64,000 bases of DNA from Corynebacterium sp. NML140438 (GCF_001875725.1 NZ_MLCQ01000029.1:1-64000); one strand, 5' to 3'; positions 34,230 to 44,111 are shown, counted from the first letter of the stretch. The notes: a model not told the origin generated them from the sequence alone. Translations and numbers: made by a program.

Positions 34230-34666
34230 AATACATTCCCGACAACATTTTAGAATTTCTTAAGGACCTATCTGCATACCTTGCATTCCACGGCATATAT
34301 AACCCCTTTCCGAGCGACTTTATAAAAGCTCCATTCATATTTTTATACATTTCGAATACCCCCGTTATCGGGTGCGCCTAAACGGTACAAACGTACTGCC
34401 ATCTGCACATTTCCCAAAGATGTCCCAAAAAATTGGGTCAGAAATCGGAACCTTCTACCCCCTTATTGAATATCCAGTATTCGATTGTTCGATTGAATCA
34501 CATACTGTTGCAACTTCATTATTTTATAAATCAACATTCAAAAGTTTCCTTGCAAATTTCTAAGGTCCAACTTTCAATCTTTCCCCGTTCGCCTTGTATA
34601 ACGCCCCATACCCCGATTGCACTGTTACCATATTGCAGGTCAGATATAGGGAGGCGAACAGCAGTC
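34230..34666. other. AT-rich divergent promoter region
   Basis: A 437-base gap between the DMT permease (leftward) and the cation-efflux gene (rightward) with markedly lower GC than its surroundings. It contains a tandem TTCGATTG repeat (34480-34495) and a short GAATA/TATTC inverted repeat (34469-34483 region). Reading frames here do not look like real proteins. It must hold the two promoters. No known riboswitch was recognised. Confidence 0.5.
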
Positions 34667-35596
34667 ATGCCTTTGTCGGAGATTAACGCCGAGCGCAAAC
34701 AAGAGCAGCGGCTCCTCGAAAGGTTTATGTGGCTCTCGGTTGCCGCGTCCATCCTCACCATTGCACTGAAGATGGCGGCGGCTGGAGTGACGGGTTCAGT
34801 CGGTTTCCTCTCCGACGCCATCGAGTCCGTGATTAACCTGGTTGCTGCCCTCGTCGGCCTGTGGGCGCTGAAGCTTTCCGCGAAGCCCGCGGATGAGAAC
34901 CACAACTTTGGCCACGCGAAGGCCGAGTATTTCTCCGCGCAGGTGGAGGGCTCGCTGATTCTGGTGGCGTCCGTCGCGATCATCTACACGTCCGTGCAAC
35001 GCATTATTCATCCTCAGCCGGTTGAGCAGATCGGCATCGGCCTGGCGTTCTCTGTTGCTGCGACTGTATTAAACCTCGTAGTCGGTGTTGTGCTAGTGAA
35101 GGCCGGTAAGAAGTACCGTTCGTCAACACTGGATGCCGACGGCCACCACCTCCTCACTGATGTGTGGACCACGGTTGGCGTGATCGTCGGCATCGTGGCG
35201 GTCTGGATTACCGGCTGGCAGTTGCTCGACCCGATCATCGCACTGTGCGTCGGCTGCAATGTCCTCTTCACCGGCTACTGCCTCCTCAAAGGCGCCATCC
35301 TGGGCCTGCTCTCGGAAGCGCTACCGCAAGACGAGCTGGAGAAGCTCCACGGTTTCCTCGATAGCTACGCTGCCGAGCACGACGTCGAGTTCACGTCGGT
35401 GCGCACGGCTGCGTTTGGCCGCGATCGACTGATCAGCCTCGTCGTGCAAGTTCCCGGCGGCTGGACTGTGGCGTACTCCCACGAGCACGCCGACGCCATC
35501 GAGGATGGCATCACTGCGGTCATCGGTGAATCGGAAACGATCGTGCACGTGGAGCCTTCCGGCTACCACACGCGCACCGGACCGCTCTGGGCTTAA
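34667..35596 (+). CDS. Cation diffusion facilitator (zinc/cobalt/nickel efflux)
   Basis: A 309-residue protein from the ATG at 34667; the upstream extension of the frame is low-complexity and unlikely to be translated. Six membrane segments are visible, with the metal-binding pair GSVGFLSDAIESVINLVAA (segment II) and DADGHHLLTDVWTTVGV (segment V, HxxxD). The C-terminal cytoplasmic domain is short. It would export divalent metal in exchange for protons. Its neighbours suggest a nickel or zinc link. Confidence 0.88.
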   Translation: MPLSEINAERKQEQRLLERFMWLSVAASILTIALKMAAAGVTGSVGFLSDAIESVINLVAALVGLWALKLSAKPADENHNFGHAKAEYFSAQVEGSLILVASVAIIYTSVQRIIHPQPVEQIGIGLAFSVAATVLNLVVGVVLVKAGKKYRSSTLDADGHHLLTDVWTTVGVIVGIVAVWITGWQLLDPIIALCVGCNVLFTGYCLLKGAILGLLSEALPQDELEKLHGFLDSYAAEHDVEFTSVRTAAFGRDRLISLVVQVPGGWTVAYSHEHADAIEDGITAVIGESETIVHVEPSGYHTRTGPLWA

Positions 35597-35958
35597 GAAC
35601 CGTTTTCAGTCACTGACGCATACTGTTCGCTGAGCTTGTCAGCCTCGGTGACGTAAAACATTGCGCGCTTCCCCATCGACTCGTCGCGCTTGTCGGTGCG
35701 GGCCTGCAAGTCCTCGATCTCGGACTCGGGAACGCCAATGCCACGCATCTCATCCGTCTTCGCCCAGATGGCAATGATGGCGTCCTCGAAGGAAGGCTCG
35801 TCCATCACGCCCGGATCGGACTCGGACTCAGATGAGGCTTCCTGCGAAGCCGGTGCGGTGGGGTGTTGCTCGAATGGGAGGGGTTGGGTGGTGCACGAAG
35901 TGGCCGTCGATAAGCAGGTCGCGGCGAGGGCTGCGGCGAAGAACTTTGAGTGTTTCAT
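35593..35958 (-). CDS. Small lipoprotein of unknown function
   Basis: A 121-residue protein with a signal peptide and lipobox STATSC (cysteine near 22), a Ser/Glu-rich acidic linker and a helical C-terminus (DEPSFEDAIIAIWAKTDEMR, then EIEDLQARTDKRDESMGKRA). It converges with the efflux gene, overlapping its stop by four bases. No family recognised. Confidence 0.7.
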   Translation of the reverse strand: MKHSKFFAAALAATCLSTATSCTTQPLPFEQHPTAPASQEASSESESDPGVMDEPSFEDAIIAIWAKTDEMRGIGVPESEIEDLQARTDKRDESMGKRAMFYVTEADKLSEQYASVTENGS

Positions 35959-36012
35959 TCTTATTATTCTAACCTCCCAAATTCCCTGGTCATACGATTA
36001 AGATACAAAGGT

Positions 36013-37464
36013 ATGGCTGTACAGCATGGAACGATTCCACCACCGGCGCTCCAGCAGCGCACCCCGACACTTTCGAAGAAGCAGTGGGCGGGCCTGATTC
36101 TTGGCGTGGTGCTCTTCGCACTCCCCTTCCTTTTCAACATTCCCGGACTTGAAGCGCCAGGCCAACGGATGCTTGCTATTTTCCTCCTGGCGATTGTCTT
36201 CTGGATCCTGGAGCCGATTCCGCTGACCGCGACCGCAGTGCTGGTGATCTTCCTCGAGGTCATCCTGCTCTCGAAAGGGGCGATCGCCGACCCGACGGGT
36301 GGCGTGGAGGCGCTGCAGGAGACGGTGCTGCCCGCGTCCGACTATTTTGCAGCGCTGGCGAACCCCGTCATCATCCTGTTCTTGGGCGGGTTCATGATTG
36401 CGCATGGCGCTGAAAAGTTCGGGCTGGACAAGAACTTGGCAGCGATCATGCTGCGGCCCTTCCCGGATAAGGCGCGGCTCACGGTGCTGGGGCTGATGCT
36501 CATCACCGCGGTGCTCAGCATGTTCATGTCGAATACGGCGACGACCGCCACGATGTTCGCGGTGGTCATCCCGATTCTGCGCACGCTGCCGCCGGGAAAG
36601 ATCCGCGCAGGTGTCGCCTTATCGATTCCGCTGGCGGCGAACGTAGGTGGCATCGGTACGCCGGTCGGGACACCACCGAACGCGATCGCGATTGGCGCGC
36701 TGGCGGAGTACGGCATCAAGGTGTCATTCCTGGAGTGGATGCTGCTGGCCGTCCCGTTCATGCTGGTTGTACTGGTGTTTGCTTGGCTGTTCCTCTGCTT
36801 CGCGTTCATCCCTTCGGAGACGCGGATCTCGATTGAGATGGATGCGTCCTGGGATACGTCGACGAACGCGAAGCTGTTTTACGCAGTCGCGGGGCTGACG
36901 ATCGTCCTGTGGATGAGCGAGCCGCTGCACGGGGTCTCTTCGAACATCGTTGGGTTCTTCCCTGTTGTTGCGCTGTTGAGCCTGAAGGTGATGAAGGGCA
37001 AAGACGTCCAGGCGCTGGACTGGCCGGTGTTGTGGCTGGTTTCCGGCGGTATTGCACTGGGCACGGGCGTGGGCGCGACGGGCCTGGATGACTGGTTGGT
37101 AGGCTCGGTGGATTGGAAGGTGCTCGGCCCGATGATGATCCTGGCGCTGCTGGGCCTGATCGGGTTCGCCATGGCGAACGTCATCTCCCACTCGGCGGCG
37201 GCGAACCTGCTGGTACCACTTGCGGTGTCGCTCGCTGTCACCCTTTCGGAGCCGAGCCCAATGCTCATCGCTGTCATTGTGGCGATTGCTTGCTCGTTGG
37301 GTATGTCGCTGCCGATCTCTACCCCACCGAACGCGATTGCGTACGCCACGAAGGAAATCACGATTCCGCAGATGGCACAGGTCGGCCTGGTGATGGGCAC
37401 GGTGGCAACGCTGCTACTGATCTTCGTGATGCCGTCGGTGTGGACGCTGATGGGGCTGCTGTAG
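36013..37464 (+). CDS. DASS family anion/sodium symporter
   Basis: A 483-residue polytopic protein from the ATG at 36013. The family motifs are SNTATTATMFAVVIPILRTL and PLAANVGGIGTPVGTPPNAI (first SNT-like substrate clamp), and later ANVISHSAAANLLVPLAVSL and GMSLPISTPPNAIAYATKEI (second clamp). It would import di- or tricarboxylates or related anions with sodium. Its stop abuts the start of the histidine kinase gene with no gap, so the kinase may sense transporter or substrate. Confidence 0.9.
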   Translation: MAVQHGTIPPPALQQRTPTLSKKQWAGLILGVVLFALPFLFNIPGLEAPGQRMLAIFLLAIVFWILEPIPLTATAVLVIFLEVILLSKGAIADPTGGVEALQETVLPASDYFAALANPVIILFLGGFMIAHGAEKFGLDKNLAAIMLRPFPDKARLTVLGLMLITAVLSMFMSNTATTATMFAVVIPILRTLPPGKIRAGVALSIPLAANVGGIGTPVGTPPNAIAIGALAEYGIKVSFLEWMLLAVPFMLVVLVFAWLFLCFAFIPSETRISIEMDASWDTSTNAKLFYAVAGLTIVLWMSEPLHGVSSNIVGFFPVVALLSLKVMKGKDVQALDWPVLWLVSGGIALGTGVGATGLDDWLVGSVDWKVLGPMMILALLGLIGFAMANVISHSAAANLLVPLAVSLAVTLSEPSPMLIAVIVAIACSLGMSLPISTPPNAIAYATKEITIPQMAQVGLVMGTVATLLLIFVMPSVWTLMGLL

Positions 37465-39375
37465 ATGATTCCTCACTCGAAAATCGCGGTCATCGGTGCG
37501 TCGGAGGCGTCGCGCACCGTCCAGAGCATCGTGCGCGACGCGTTCGGCGACACGCACACGGTGCTCACGTTCCCGTCGCTGACGGACGTGCCGCGCACCG
37601 ACGACCTCGCGCTCATCACTGTGACGGTGCACGAGCATGGGCTGACCAAGGATCACCCACTCGTCGACTTTCTTGACGACGCCCACTACGAGCACACCCG
37701 CATCATCGTCCTGACCACCGCGCCTTCGGTGTCGGGACTGGACCGACTCAGCGAGCTGGGCAGGCTAGACATGCTGGTGTACACCCCGGAGATCCACGAG
37801 GAGGCGCTGGCCCGGAACCTGCAGCAGCAGCTGACGCGCTACTGGGCGTCGCGCTACCACGACAGCCCCGAGCTCGCGGCCCAGTACGATCAGCCGGCCG
37901 CGCCAGCGCTGGATGTGGAACTGACAAACGAGGAGATTGTCGGGCGCATTATTGATGCAGCCGACCGCCACCTTGGGCGCCAGCCGCGTCTGGTGTTTCC
38001 TCCCGGGGTGAACCTGACTACGGAGGGCAAGGAGGTCGAGGAGGTCATCTTGACCATCTCGGGCGAGGTGGTGCTGCAGCGCAACACGGACGCAGGCGAC
38101 ATCACGATGCACCGCGGCTCGACGGGCCTGGTCATCGGGTTGTTGGCGCTGGCGGGCACGCGCATCGGCTTCTTCACGGCGCGGACTACCACAGAGGTCA
38201 CCGCGGTGCAGCTGCCGATGGACCAGCTCAACTACCTGCTCGACATCGCCCCCGGCCTGGACCGCATGCTCGCCGTGTTGCTGGTGCGTTCCTACGACCG
38301 GCGCCTGCGCCGCTCTGAGAACAGCCAGGTGCACCAGCACGAGATGACCGTGGAGCTCGAGCAGGAGCGGGCGCGGCTGAGTACCGCCCTGCGCAATCTG
38401 GAGGAGGCCCGCCGCGAGTTGATGAGCCAGGCCCGGTTCGCCTCCCTCGGCGAGCTGGCGGCGGGGGTTGCCCACGAGTTGAACAACCCGATGGCCGCGA
38501 TTGAGCGAACGGCGGCGCATCTCGGAGAGGACGTCGATACGCTGCTGGCTTCGAGCCCGAACCGGAAGTGGCGCGAGGGCGTCCTGAAAGCCCTTGAGCA
38601 GGCGAAACTAGCTCCCTCGGTGAGTACGAAGGAGGCACGCAGGTTGCGGCGTGAGCTCACGGAGATCATCGGTGACCGCGCGCTCGCGCAACGCTGGGTG
38701 CTCGCCGGGCTTCACGACGCCGCCTTTGCCAGGCAGGTGGCTCGCTCCCGCAGGCTCGACTTCGAAACCATTGAGCGTGCCGCGGCGATCGGCACTGGGG
38801 TGCGTAATCTCTCCACCGCGGCGACCCGTATTACGGAACTCGTCGCCTCGCTGCGCTCGTATGCGCGCCCGGACGGTGACCCCGTCACCGACGTGAACAT
38901 CCACGAGGGTATCGACGACACGCTGCGACTCATCTCGCACCGGCTCGACCACGTTAAGGTCATTCGCGATTACGCGGAGCTGCCCAACATTACGTGCATG
39001 CCGGGCCAGCTGGCCCAGGTATGGACGAACCTGCTGACCAACGCCGCCGAAGCAATGCAGGACACGGGCGTTGGCGGCACAATCACGATCCGCACGAGTG
39101 CGCCCGAGCCGGGCTGGGTCGAAGTCGACATTATCGACGACGGCCCCGGCATCCCCGGCGAGCGCCTCGAGCAGCTCTTCGAACCCCGCTTCACCACGAA
39201 AAACGGCCAAGTGCGCTTCGGGATGGGGATCGGCCTGAGCGTGTGCCGAAGCATCATCAATAAGCACCACGGAACCATCGCGCTGGGGTCCTCCCCGCGG
39301 GGCACCACAGCCAGCGTTCGCCTACGTATCAACGGACCAAGGAGACACCATGAACCTCACCATTCTGATTCTTGA
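37465..39375 (+). CDS. Histidine kinase with receiver-like and cyclic-nucleotide-binding-like N-terminal domains
   Basis: A 636-residue soluble-looking protein. Residues 1-125 resemble a degenerate receiver domain (KIAVIGASEASRTVQSIVRD); about 150-300 resemble a cyclic-nucleotide-binding beta barrel (VEEVILTISGEVVLQ, HRGSTGLVIGLLALAG). A coiled coil follows, then the H box ASLGELAAGVAHELNNPMAA with the phosphorylated histidine near 340. The HATPase part has QVWTNLLTNAAEAM, DIIDDGPGIPGERL and GMGIGLSVCRSIINKH. A large insertion separates H box and ATPase. It starts immediately at the transporter stop. Confidence 0.85.
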   Translation: MIPHSKIAVIGASEASRTVQSIVRDAFGDTHTVLTFPSLTDVPRTDDLALITVTVHEHGLTKDHPLVDFLDDAHYEHTRIIVLTTAPSVSGLDRLSELGRLDMLVYTPEIHEEALARNLQQQLTRYWASRYHDSPELAAQYDQPAAPALDVELTNEEIVGRIIDAADRHLGRQPRLVFPPGVNLTTEGKEVEEVILTISGEVVLQRNTDAGDITMHRGSTGLVIGLLALAGTRIGFFTARTTTEVTAVQLPMDQLNYLLDIAPGLDRMLAVLLVRSYDRRLRRSENSQVHQHEMTVELEQERARLSTALRNLEEARRELMSQARFASLGELAAGVAHELNNPMAAIERTAAHLGEDVDTLLASSPNRKWREGVLKALEQAKLAPSVSTKEARRLRRELTEIIGDRALAQRWVLAGLHDAAFARQVARSRRLDFETIERAAAIGTGVRNLSTAATRITELVASLRSYARPDGDPVTDVNIHEGIDDTLRLISHRLDHVKVIRDYAELPNITCMPGQLAQVWTNLLTNAAEAMQDTGVGGTITIRTSAPEPGWVEVDIIDDGPGIPGERLEQLFEPRFTTKNGQVRFGMGIGLSVCRSIINKHHGTIALGSSPRGTTASVRLRINGPRRHHEPHHSDS

Positions 39376-39829
39376 AGATGAAGCCGAAGTGCGCGCCGCC
39401 CTTGAGCGCGACCTCCTCCCTTTCGCGGACACCGTCCGCTTGGAGGTGGCCTCCAGCGCCAACGAGGCCTGGGAAGTGATCGACGAGCTCAGCGACGACG
39501 GCGATCTCCTCGCGCTCGCGCTGTGTGACCACCGCATGCCAGGCACCACCGGCGTGGAGTTTTTGGTGCAGATGGCGCAGGACCCGCGCACCGCAGCGAC
39601 CCGCAAGGTGCTGGTTACCGGGCAGGCGCAGCTCAAGGACACCGTGCACGCGGTCAACGAAGCGAACCTGGATTACTACATTGCCAAGCCGTGGGACGTT
39701 GAGAACCTGCACAGCGTGGTGCGTGACATGTTGACGGACTACGTGGAGGCGCTCGACATCGATCCGCTGCCCTACTTCGAGGTGCTGGACCAGCAGCGGG
39801 CGCTGAAGCTTACCCGCCACCGGGACTAA
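39350..39829 (+). CDS. Single-domain response regulator
   Basis: A 159-residue CheY-like receiver with ILILEDEAEVRAALERDL (acidic pocket), phosphoacceptor in ALALCDHRMPGTTGVEF near 60 and the switch lysine in YYIAKPWDVENL near 108. There is no DNA-binding output domain; the C-terminal 35 residues are a short helical tail. It overlaps the kinase by 26 bases. It could act by protein-protein contact, for example on the upstream transporter or another kinase. Confidence 0.88.
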   Translation: MNLTILILEDEAEVRAALERDLLPFADTVRLEVASSANEAWEVIDELSDDGDLLALALCDHRMPGTTGVEFLVQMAQDPRTAATRKVLVTGQAQLKDTVHAVNEANLDYYIAKPWDVENLHSVVRDMLTDYVEALDIDPLPYFEVLDQQRALKLTRHRD

Positions 39830-40608
39830 TGGATGGAGGTTGGTGAGTGCTCGCCGGGGATTTTCGGGTGGTCGAGGAGGTCGAACCCGAAGAGGATTCG
39901 GTCCTTGACTCCCGCCAGAATCGCCTCGACGGAGTAGACGTCACGGAATGTCTGCTTCGTAAACACCTCGGCGGGTGAGCCTTCGGCGTAGATCTTGCCT
40001 TCGTGGAGCACGATGATGTGGTCCGCGAAGCGCTCGATCAGGTCGATTTGGTGCAGGCTTACTACCGTCGTGATGTTTCGTTCAACCGTGAGCGCCTTGA
40101 TTTGGTGCAGGATTCTGTACTGGTTTTCGATGTCGAGTGCGGACGTGGGTTCGTCGAAAAGCAGGATGTCTGGCCGTTTCACCATGGCCTGCCCGATGAA
40201 GACTTTTTGGCGTTGGCCACCGGACAGGTTGCGGATGGCGACGTCGCGCAGGGGCTGCAGCTCAAGCATGTCGAGCACCTCGTTGACATCGTCAATGTCT
40301 TCTTGGGTAGTGCGGATCCCGAGCTTGGCTACTTTTCCGATCATCACCGTTTCAAACACGGTGAAGGGCAGGTTCCCTTCGGTGTGCTGGTTCAGGTAGG
40401 AAGTGTTGCCGGTGGTTGTAACCTCGCCGGTGATTGTCTTGCCGCGGCCAGGCTTGCCTGAGCGGGCTATCGACGTCATTAGCGTGGTCTTGCCCGCGCC
40501 GTTACGTCCCATCAACACGGTGACCTCACCGGGTTTCGCCTGGAAACTGATGGAGTCGATGATCTGGCGGTCGCCGTAATTAAAGGAGAAGTTGTTGACT
40601 GTAATCAT
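39826..40608 (-). CDS. Siderophore/metal ABC transporter ATP-binding protein
   Basis: A 260-residue ATPase with Walker A GRNGAGKTT near 35, the signature LSGGQRQKVFIGQAMVK near 137 and Walker B ILLFDEPTSALDI near 160, then VVSLHQIDLIERFAD. It shares the FepC layout of the other importers in this window. Its stop overlaps the end of the response regulator gene by four bases on the opposite strand. Confidence 0.9.
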   Translation of the reverse strand: MITVNNFSFNYGDRQIIDSISFQAKPGEVTVLMGRNGAGKTTLMTSIARSGKPGRGKTITGEVTTTGNTSYLNQHTEGNLPFTVFETVMIGKVAKLGIRTTQEDIDDVNEVLDMLELQPLRDVAIRNLSGGQRQKVFIGQAMVKRPDILLFDEPTSALDIENQYRILHQIKALTVERNITTVVSLHQIDLIERFADHIIVLHEGKIYAEGSPAEVFTKQTFRDVYSVEAILAGVKDRILFGFDLLDHPKIPGEHSPTSIH

Positions 40609-40611
40609 GCG

Positions 40612-41613
40612 CTACACCGTCCTTTGACGGCGCTGGCTGGTAAGCGCGTAGACCAGGAACGGGATACCGATGATCGAGCTGATGATGCCGATGGGCACCA
40701 CCACGCCCGGAACAATCAGCTTGGAAAGGATTGAAGAGACAAGCAGAATCATTGCGCCGAGGATGGCGGAGCTTGTCAGGTAGAAACGCTGGTCCTCGGA
40801 AACCAGGCGGCGTGCCAGATGCGGCGCGGCCAGCCCAATGAACCCGATCTTTCCGCAGAAACTCACCGCAAGCGCAGTAAGGATAGAAGCGAGGATCAGG
40901 GAAAGGATCTTCACTCGTCCTACGTTGACGCCGAGTGCTTCCGCGCGTGCTTCGCCGAATTTCAGGGCGGTCAGGTTCCAGGCGTTGCGAAGCAGCACCG
41001 CGAACACAACGACGAACGTCGAGAGCAGGATCCACGCCTGGGGGTAGGAGGCGCGGGTTAGCCCGCCCATCGTCCAGAATACGATGTACGACAAGCTTTC
41101 CTCGGATGCACGGTACTGGATCAGGGACAGGAACGCGTCGAAAAGGAAGTTCAGCGCGATGCCCGCAAGCACGAGTGATGAGTTGCTCATCTCGATGTAT
41201 TTGCCCACCGCGAAGATAATCAGCACGGAGACCAGCGCGAGCAGCAGCGCTCCGCCGGTTACGAAGACCATCGGCAGCGCCGTCACAAAGACGATGGCTG
41301 CGCCGAGGCTCGCCGCCGAGGACACGCCAAGCGTGAACGGGCTGGCGAGCGGGTTATTCAGGATCGTCTGCATCACGGCACCCGCCAACCCCAGGCTCAT
41401 CCCCACCCCTACTGCCATGAGGGCAGCTGGCATGCGCATGCGGAAGAACGCAACGTGCTCAACCGAGTCAGGGTCTAACACGGTGGAGAAGTTTGAGAGC
41501 TTGATGTTAGCGGGGCCGACGCACAGATCCACCACGAAAAGGACCACGACCGCCAAAATGGCAAACGCGATCAGTAGTCCTTTCGGGAGGCTTTTTGTTG
41601 TTGCCTTACTCAT
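40612..41613 (-). CDS. ABC transporter permease (FecCD family)
   Basis: A 333-residue polytopic protein with FRMRMPAALMAVGVGMSLGLAG, MQTILNNPLASPFTLG and FCGKIGFIGLAAPHLARRLV. Only one permease gene is present, so a homodimer is likely. It overlaps the upstream binding-protein gene by eight bases and precedes the ATPase by three. Confidence 0.9.
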   Translation of the reverse strand: MSKATTKSLPKGLLIAFAILAVVVLFVVDLCVGPANIKLSNFSTVLDPDSVEHVAFFRMRMPAALMAVGVGMSLGLAGAVMQTILNNPLASPFTLGVSSAASLGAAIVFVTALPMVFVTGGALLLALVSVLIIFAVGKYIEMSNSSLVLAGIALNFLFDAFLSLIQYRASEESLSYIVFWTMGGLTRASYPQAWILLSTFVVVFAVLLRNAWNLTALKFGEARAEALGVNVGRVKILSLILASILTALAVSFCGKIGFIGLAAPHLARRLVSEDQRFYLTSSAILGAMILLVSSILSKLIVPGVVVPIGIISSIIGIPFLVYALTSQRRQRTV

Positions 41614-42781
41614 ACTTGACGAACCAGGTTCCTTCGTATGGGATCGGCATGTACTTTTCGAAGTACTCCTTGATCAGCGCCTCCGGATCCAGGTCCGCGA
41701 ACTCCTCCGGGTGGAAGAGCTTGGCTAGCTGCGCGTAGGAGTAGAAGTCCAGCATTTCACGGGTCATTGGGTGACCAATCGCGTACAGCTCGTTGTTCTG
41801 GATAGCGGTGAGCTTGTCCCAGCCTTCGCGCTCACGGTAGGGCTTGAGCGAAGCAAGCGCTTCGTCCTTCGATACCGAAAAGCCCATCTTGACGGAGTCC
41901 GGCTGGTTGGCCCAGAGGGAACCCGCAAAGATAATTTTGTCCGGGTTGCTGACCAAGACCTGCTCTGCAGAGAGCGCTTCCGCATCGTTGGGAGCCATGA
42001 AATGCGTCGCGATGTTGTCTGCCCCGACGGCGTCCAGGATGGCGCCCCACATAATGTCAGCACCGTAGGTGTTGCCGAACTCGGTCGGACCGCTCGAGCT
42101 GGTTTCAAAGTACACCGAGGTAGAGCGGTCCAGCTTCGAAGCGCGCTCCTCGATGTCGCCGACGACGTCTTCGTAGAACTTCGTGATCTCGTCGACGTTC
42201 TTCGTCAGCCCGGTGGCTTCAGCGATGATCTTGGTGGACTGAATATGGTTGTCCAGCTTTTGGCTGTGGTAATCGATGTAGATTACCGGGATGCCAGTCT
42301 GTTCAGCGATGACATCCATCTTTGCTTTCTGGCGAACCGGAGCAATGACTCCGTCGACACCCATCGTCAGGAGTTGTTCGGCGGAAATCTGATCCTTCGT
42401 CGCATCACCAATCTTCGGGATATCAGCAAGCTCCGGGTTCGCCTTAAGCAAAAGGTCCCACAGGTCTTGTCGGTTGGACTCGAGGCCCTTGTCCATCGCA
42501 GCGATCTTGGACGTGTAGTTGTCCCGGTCGAGGGCCGCCATCGTCAAAAGCGGCCCGCCTGAACCAGAAAGCTGGATGGCAGCGTGCTCGAGTGGCTTCT
42601 CTAGTTTAATCGTGTTCCCGGTGATGTCCGTGATGGTCACTGCGTGCGAGGCGTCTGCGACGGTCTGGCTCGTTTCCGAGGCAGACTCATTGTTCGCAGG
42701 ACTGCTGCATCCAGTCACTGTCCACATCATCGCGGCGCAGAGCACTACTGCTGGGAGGGATTTCTTCGCGGAGAAGACCAT
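41606..42781 (-). CDS. Metal/siderophore-binding lipoprotein
   Basis: A 391-residue protein, longer than usual (about 330). The lipobox VTGC puts the lipidated cysteine near 25. The body has the FecB/TroA-type fold (TITDITGNTIKLEKPLEHAA, then GVIAPVRQKAKMDVIAEQTG and YFETSSSGPTEFGNTYGADI). The sequence differs clearly from the first two binding proteins in the window, so a different ligand (haem, cobalamin or another chelate) is possible. A strong palindrome lies about 90 bases upstream. Confidence 0.85.
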   Translation of the reverse strand: MVFSAKKSLPAVVLCAAMMWTVTGCSSPANNESASETSQTVADASHAVTITDITGNTIKLEKPLEHAAIQLSGSGGPLLTMAALDRDNYTSKIAAMDKGLESNRQDLWDLLLKANPELADIPKIGDATKDQISAEQLLTMGVDGVIAPVRQKAKMDVIAEQTGIPVIYIDYHSQKLDNHIQSTKIIAEATGLTKNVDEITKFYEDVVGDIEERASKLDRSTSVYFETSSSGPTEFGNTYGADIMWGAILDAVGADNIATHFMAPNDAEALSAEQVLVSNPDKIIFAGSLWANQPDSVKMGFSVSKDEALASLKPYREREGWDKLTAIQNNELYAIGHPMTREMLDFYSYAQLAKLFHPEEFADLDPEALIKEYFEKYMPIPYEGTWFVKYE

Positions 42782-42871
42782 GAGTATCGACTTTCACTGT
42801 GGTTTGGTTGCACCGATTCCGAGCAAGGAATGTGAAGGCGCAAGGGTGGATGGCTCCACCTCACTAGCAAA

Positions 42872-42893
42872 TGTTCAATTAATGAATTGAACA
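42872..42893. promoter_or_regulatory. Operator-like palindrome
   Basis: The nine-base arms TGTTCAATT and AATTGAACA are perfect complements separated by AATG. It sits in the gap between argD and the binding-lipoprotein gene, where the importer promoter should be. The TTCAA...TTGAA style recalls ArsR/SmtB operators. It has no DtxR character. Confidence 0.6.
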
Positions 42894-42938
42894 ACCAAAT
42901 TACAGCACATGTGAAAGCGATACGTCAAGCCTGTCGGC

Positions 42939-44111
42939 TTACTGTGAGGCCTCCGCAATCGCGGCCGCGAGGCGCTCAACCGCCCGCGCAATCTCGTCGT
43001 CGCCGATCACCAGCGGCGGCGTCAGCCGAATCACGTCATCCGCCGGCGCGTTCAGGATCACGCCATGCTCAAGTCCCAGCGTGACGACGCGCTTCGCCAC
43101 CGGCTGCTCCAGCACCAGGCCAAGCATGAGCCCGCGCCCGCGCACTTCCTTCACGCCTGGGATTGCCAAGGTGGCGTCGTAAAGCACCTGACCTTTGTGG
43201 CGCACCTCCGCGAGGAAGGTGTCGTCGATCGTCTCCAGCACTGCGGTGGCCGCCGCGCAGGAGACGGGGTTGCCGCCGAACGTGGTGCCGTGGCTACCCG
43301 GGGTGAACAGCTTCGCGGCCTCGCCGCGCGCGATGGTCGCGCCGACAGGCAGGCCGCCGCCGAGCCCCTTGGCCATAGTGATCACGTCCGGCAGCACACC
43401 CTCGTGCTGGAAGGCGAAGAAGTCGCCGGTGCGGCCGACGCCGGTTTGTACCTCGTCGACGATGAAGAGGATGCCGTACTTGTCGCACAGCTCGCGCACC
43501 TGGGTGAGGAAGCCTTCCGGGGCGGGGATGACGCCGGTTTCGCCCTGGATTGGCTCCAGGATGATGGCTGCGGTATCCGAAGGGTTCTGTTCTACGAGTG
43601 CGGTGAGCGCTTCGATGTCGCCGTAGGGGGAGAACTCCACGCCTGCGGGCATGGGTTCGAAGGGCTTTTGCTTGTCCGGCTGGCCGGTCATGGCGAGTGC
43701 GCCCATGGTGCGGCCGTGGAAGCCGTGCTGCGCTGCAAGAATACGGCGGCGGCCGGTCAGCCGCGCGAGTTTGAAGGCGGCCTCGTTGGCCTCGGTACCG
43801 GAGTTGCAGAAGTAGACGCGGGCGGTGTCATCGCCAACGTGCTCCCGCAGGGCCTCGGCGACCTTGACCACGGGCGCGGAGCCGAACAGGTTCGAGACGT
43901 GGCCGAGCGTCGATAGCTGGTTGGTGACCGCCTCAACCACTGCCGGATGCGCATGGCCAAGCGAGTTGACCGCGATGCCGGCCAGCAGGTCGATGTACTG
44001 CTTGCCATCCGCGTCAGTCACCGTGGAGCCGGAACCTTCGACGAGCTCGACTGGTGGGACCGGGTAGTTGTCGAGAAGCGCGCCCGCCCAACGCTGTGTG
44101 AAGTCCTTCAT
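42939..44111 (-). CDS. argD: Acetylornithine aminotransferase
   Basis: A 390-residue PLP enzyme. The pattern includes [40 protein letters not shown] near 105, [13 protein letters not shown] near 185, [18 protein letters not shown] near 215 and the PLP lysine in [15 protein letters not shown] near 248. It converts N-acetylglutamate semialdehyde to N-acetylornithine in arginine synthesis. The start overlaps the argB stop (ATGA). The arg cluster ends here instead of continuing to argF, argR, argG and argH. Confidence 0.95.
   Translation of the reverse strand: MKDFTQRWAGALLDNYPVPPVELVEGSGSTVTDADGKQYIDLLAGIAVNSLGHAHPAVVEAVTNQLSTLGHVSNLFGSAPVVKVAEALREHVGDDTARVYFCNSGTEANEAAFKLARLTGRRRILAAQHGFHGRTMGALAMTGQPDKQKPFEPMPAGVEFSPYGDIEALTALVEQNPSDTAAIILEPIQGETGVIPAPEGFLTQVRELCDKYGILFIVDEVQTGVGRTGDFFAFQHEGVLPDVITMAKGLGGGLPVGATIARGEAAKLFTPGSHGTTFGGNPVSCAAATAVLETIDDTFLAEVRHKGQVLYDATLAIPGVKEVRGRGLMLGLVLEQPVAKRVVTLGLEHGVILNAPADDVIRLTPPLVIGDDEIARAVERLAAAIAEASQ

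Noticed and set aside
34433..34666. N-terminal extension of the cation-efflux protein
   Set aside because: The extra 78 residues are AT-rich, low in protein-like features and precede a normal start at 34667.
41771..42562. Long antisense frames over the binding-protein, urease, arg and gdhA genes
   Set aside because: They are shadows of genes in GC-rich DNA with third-position bias, without ribosome sites or recognisable domains.
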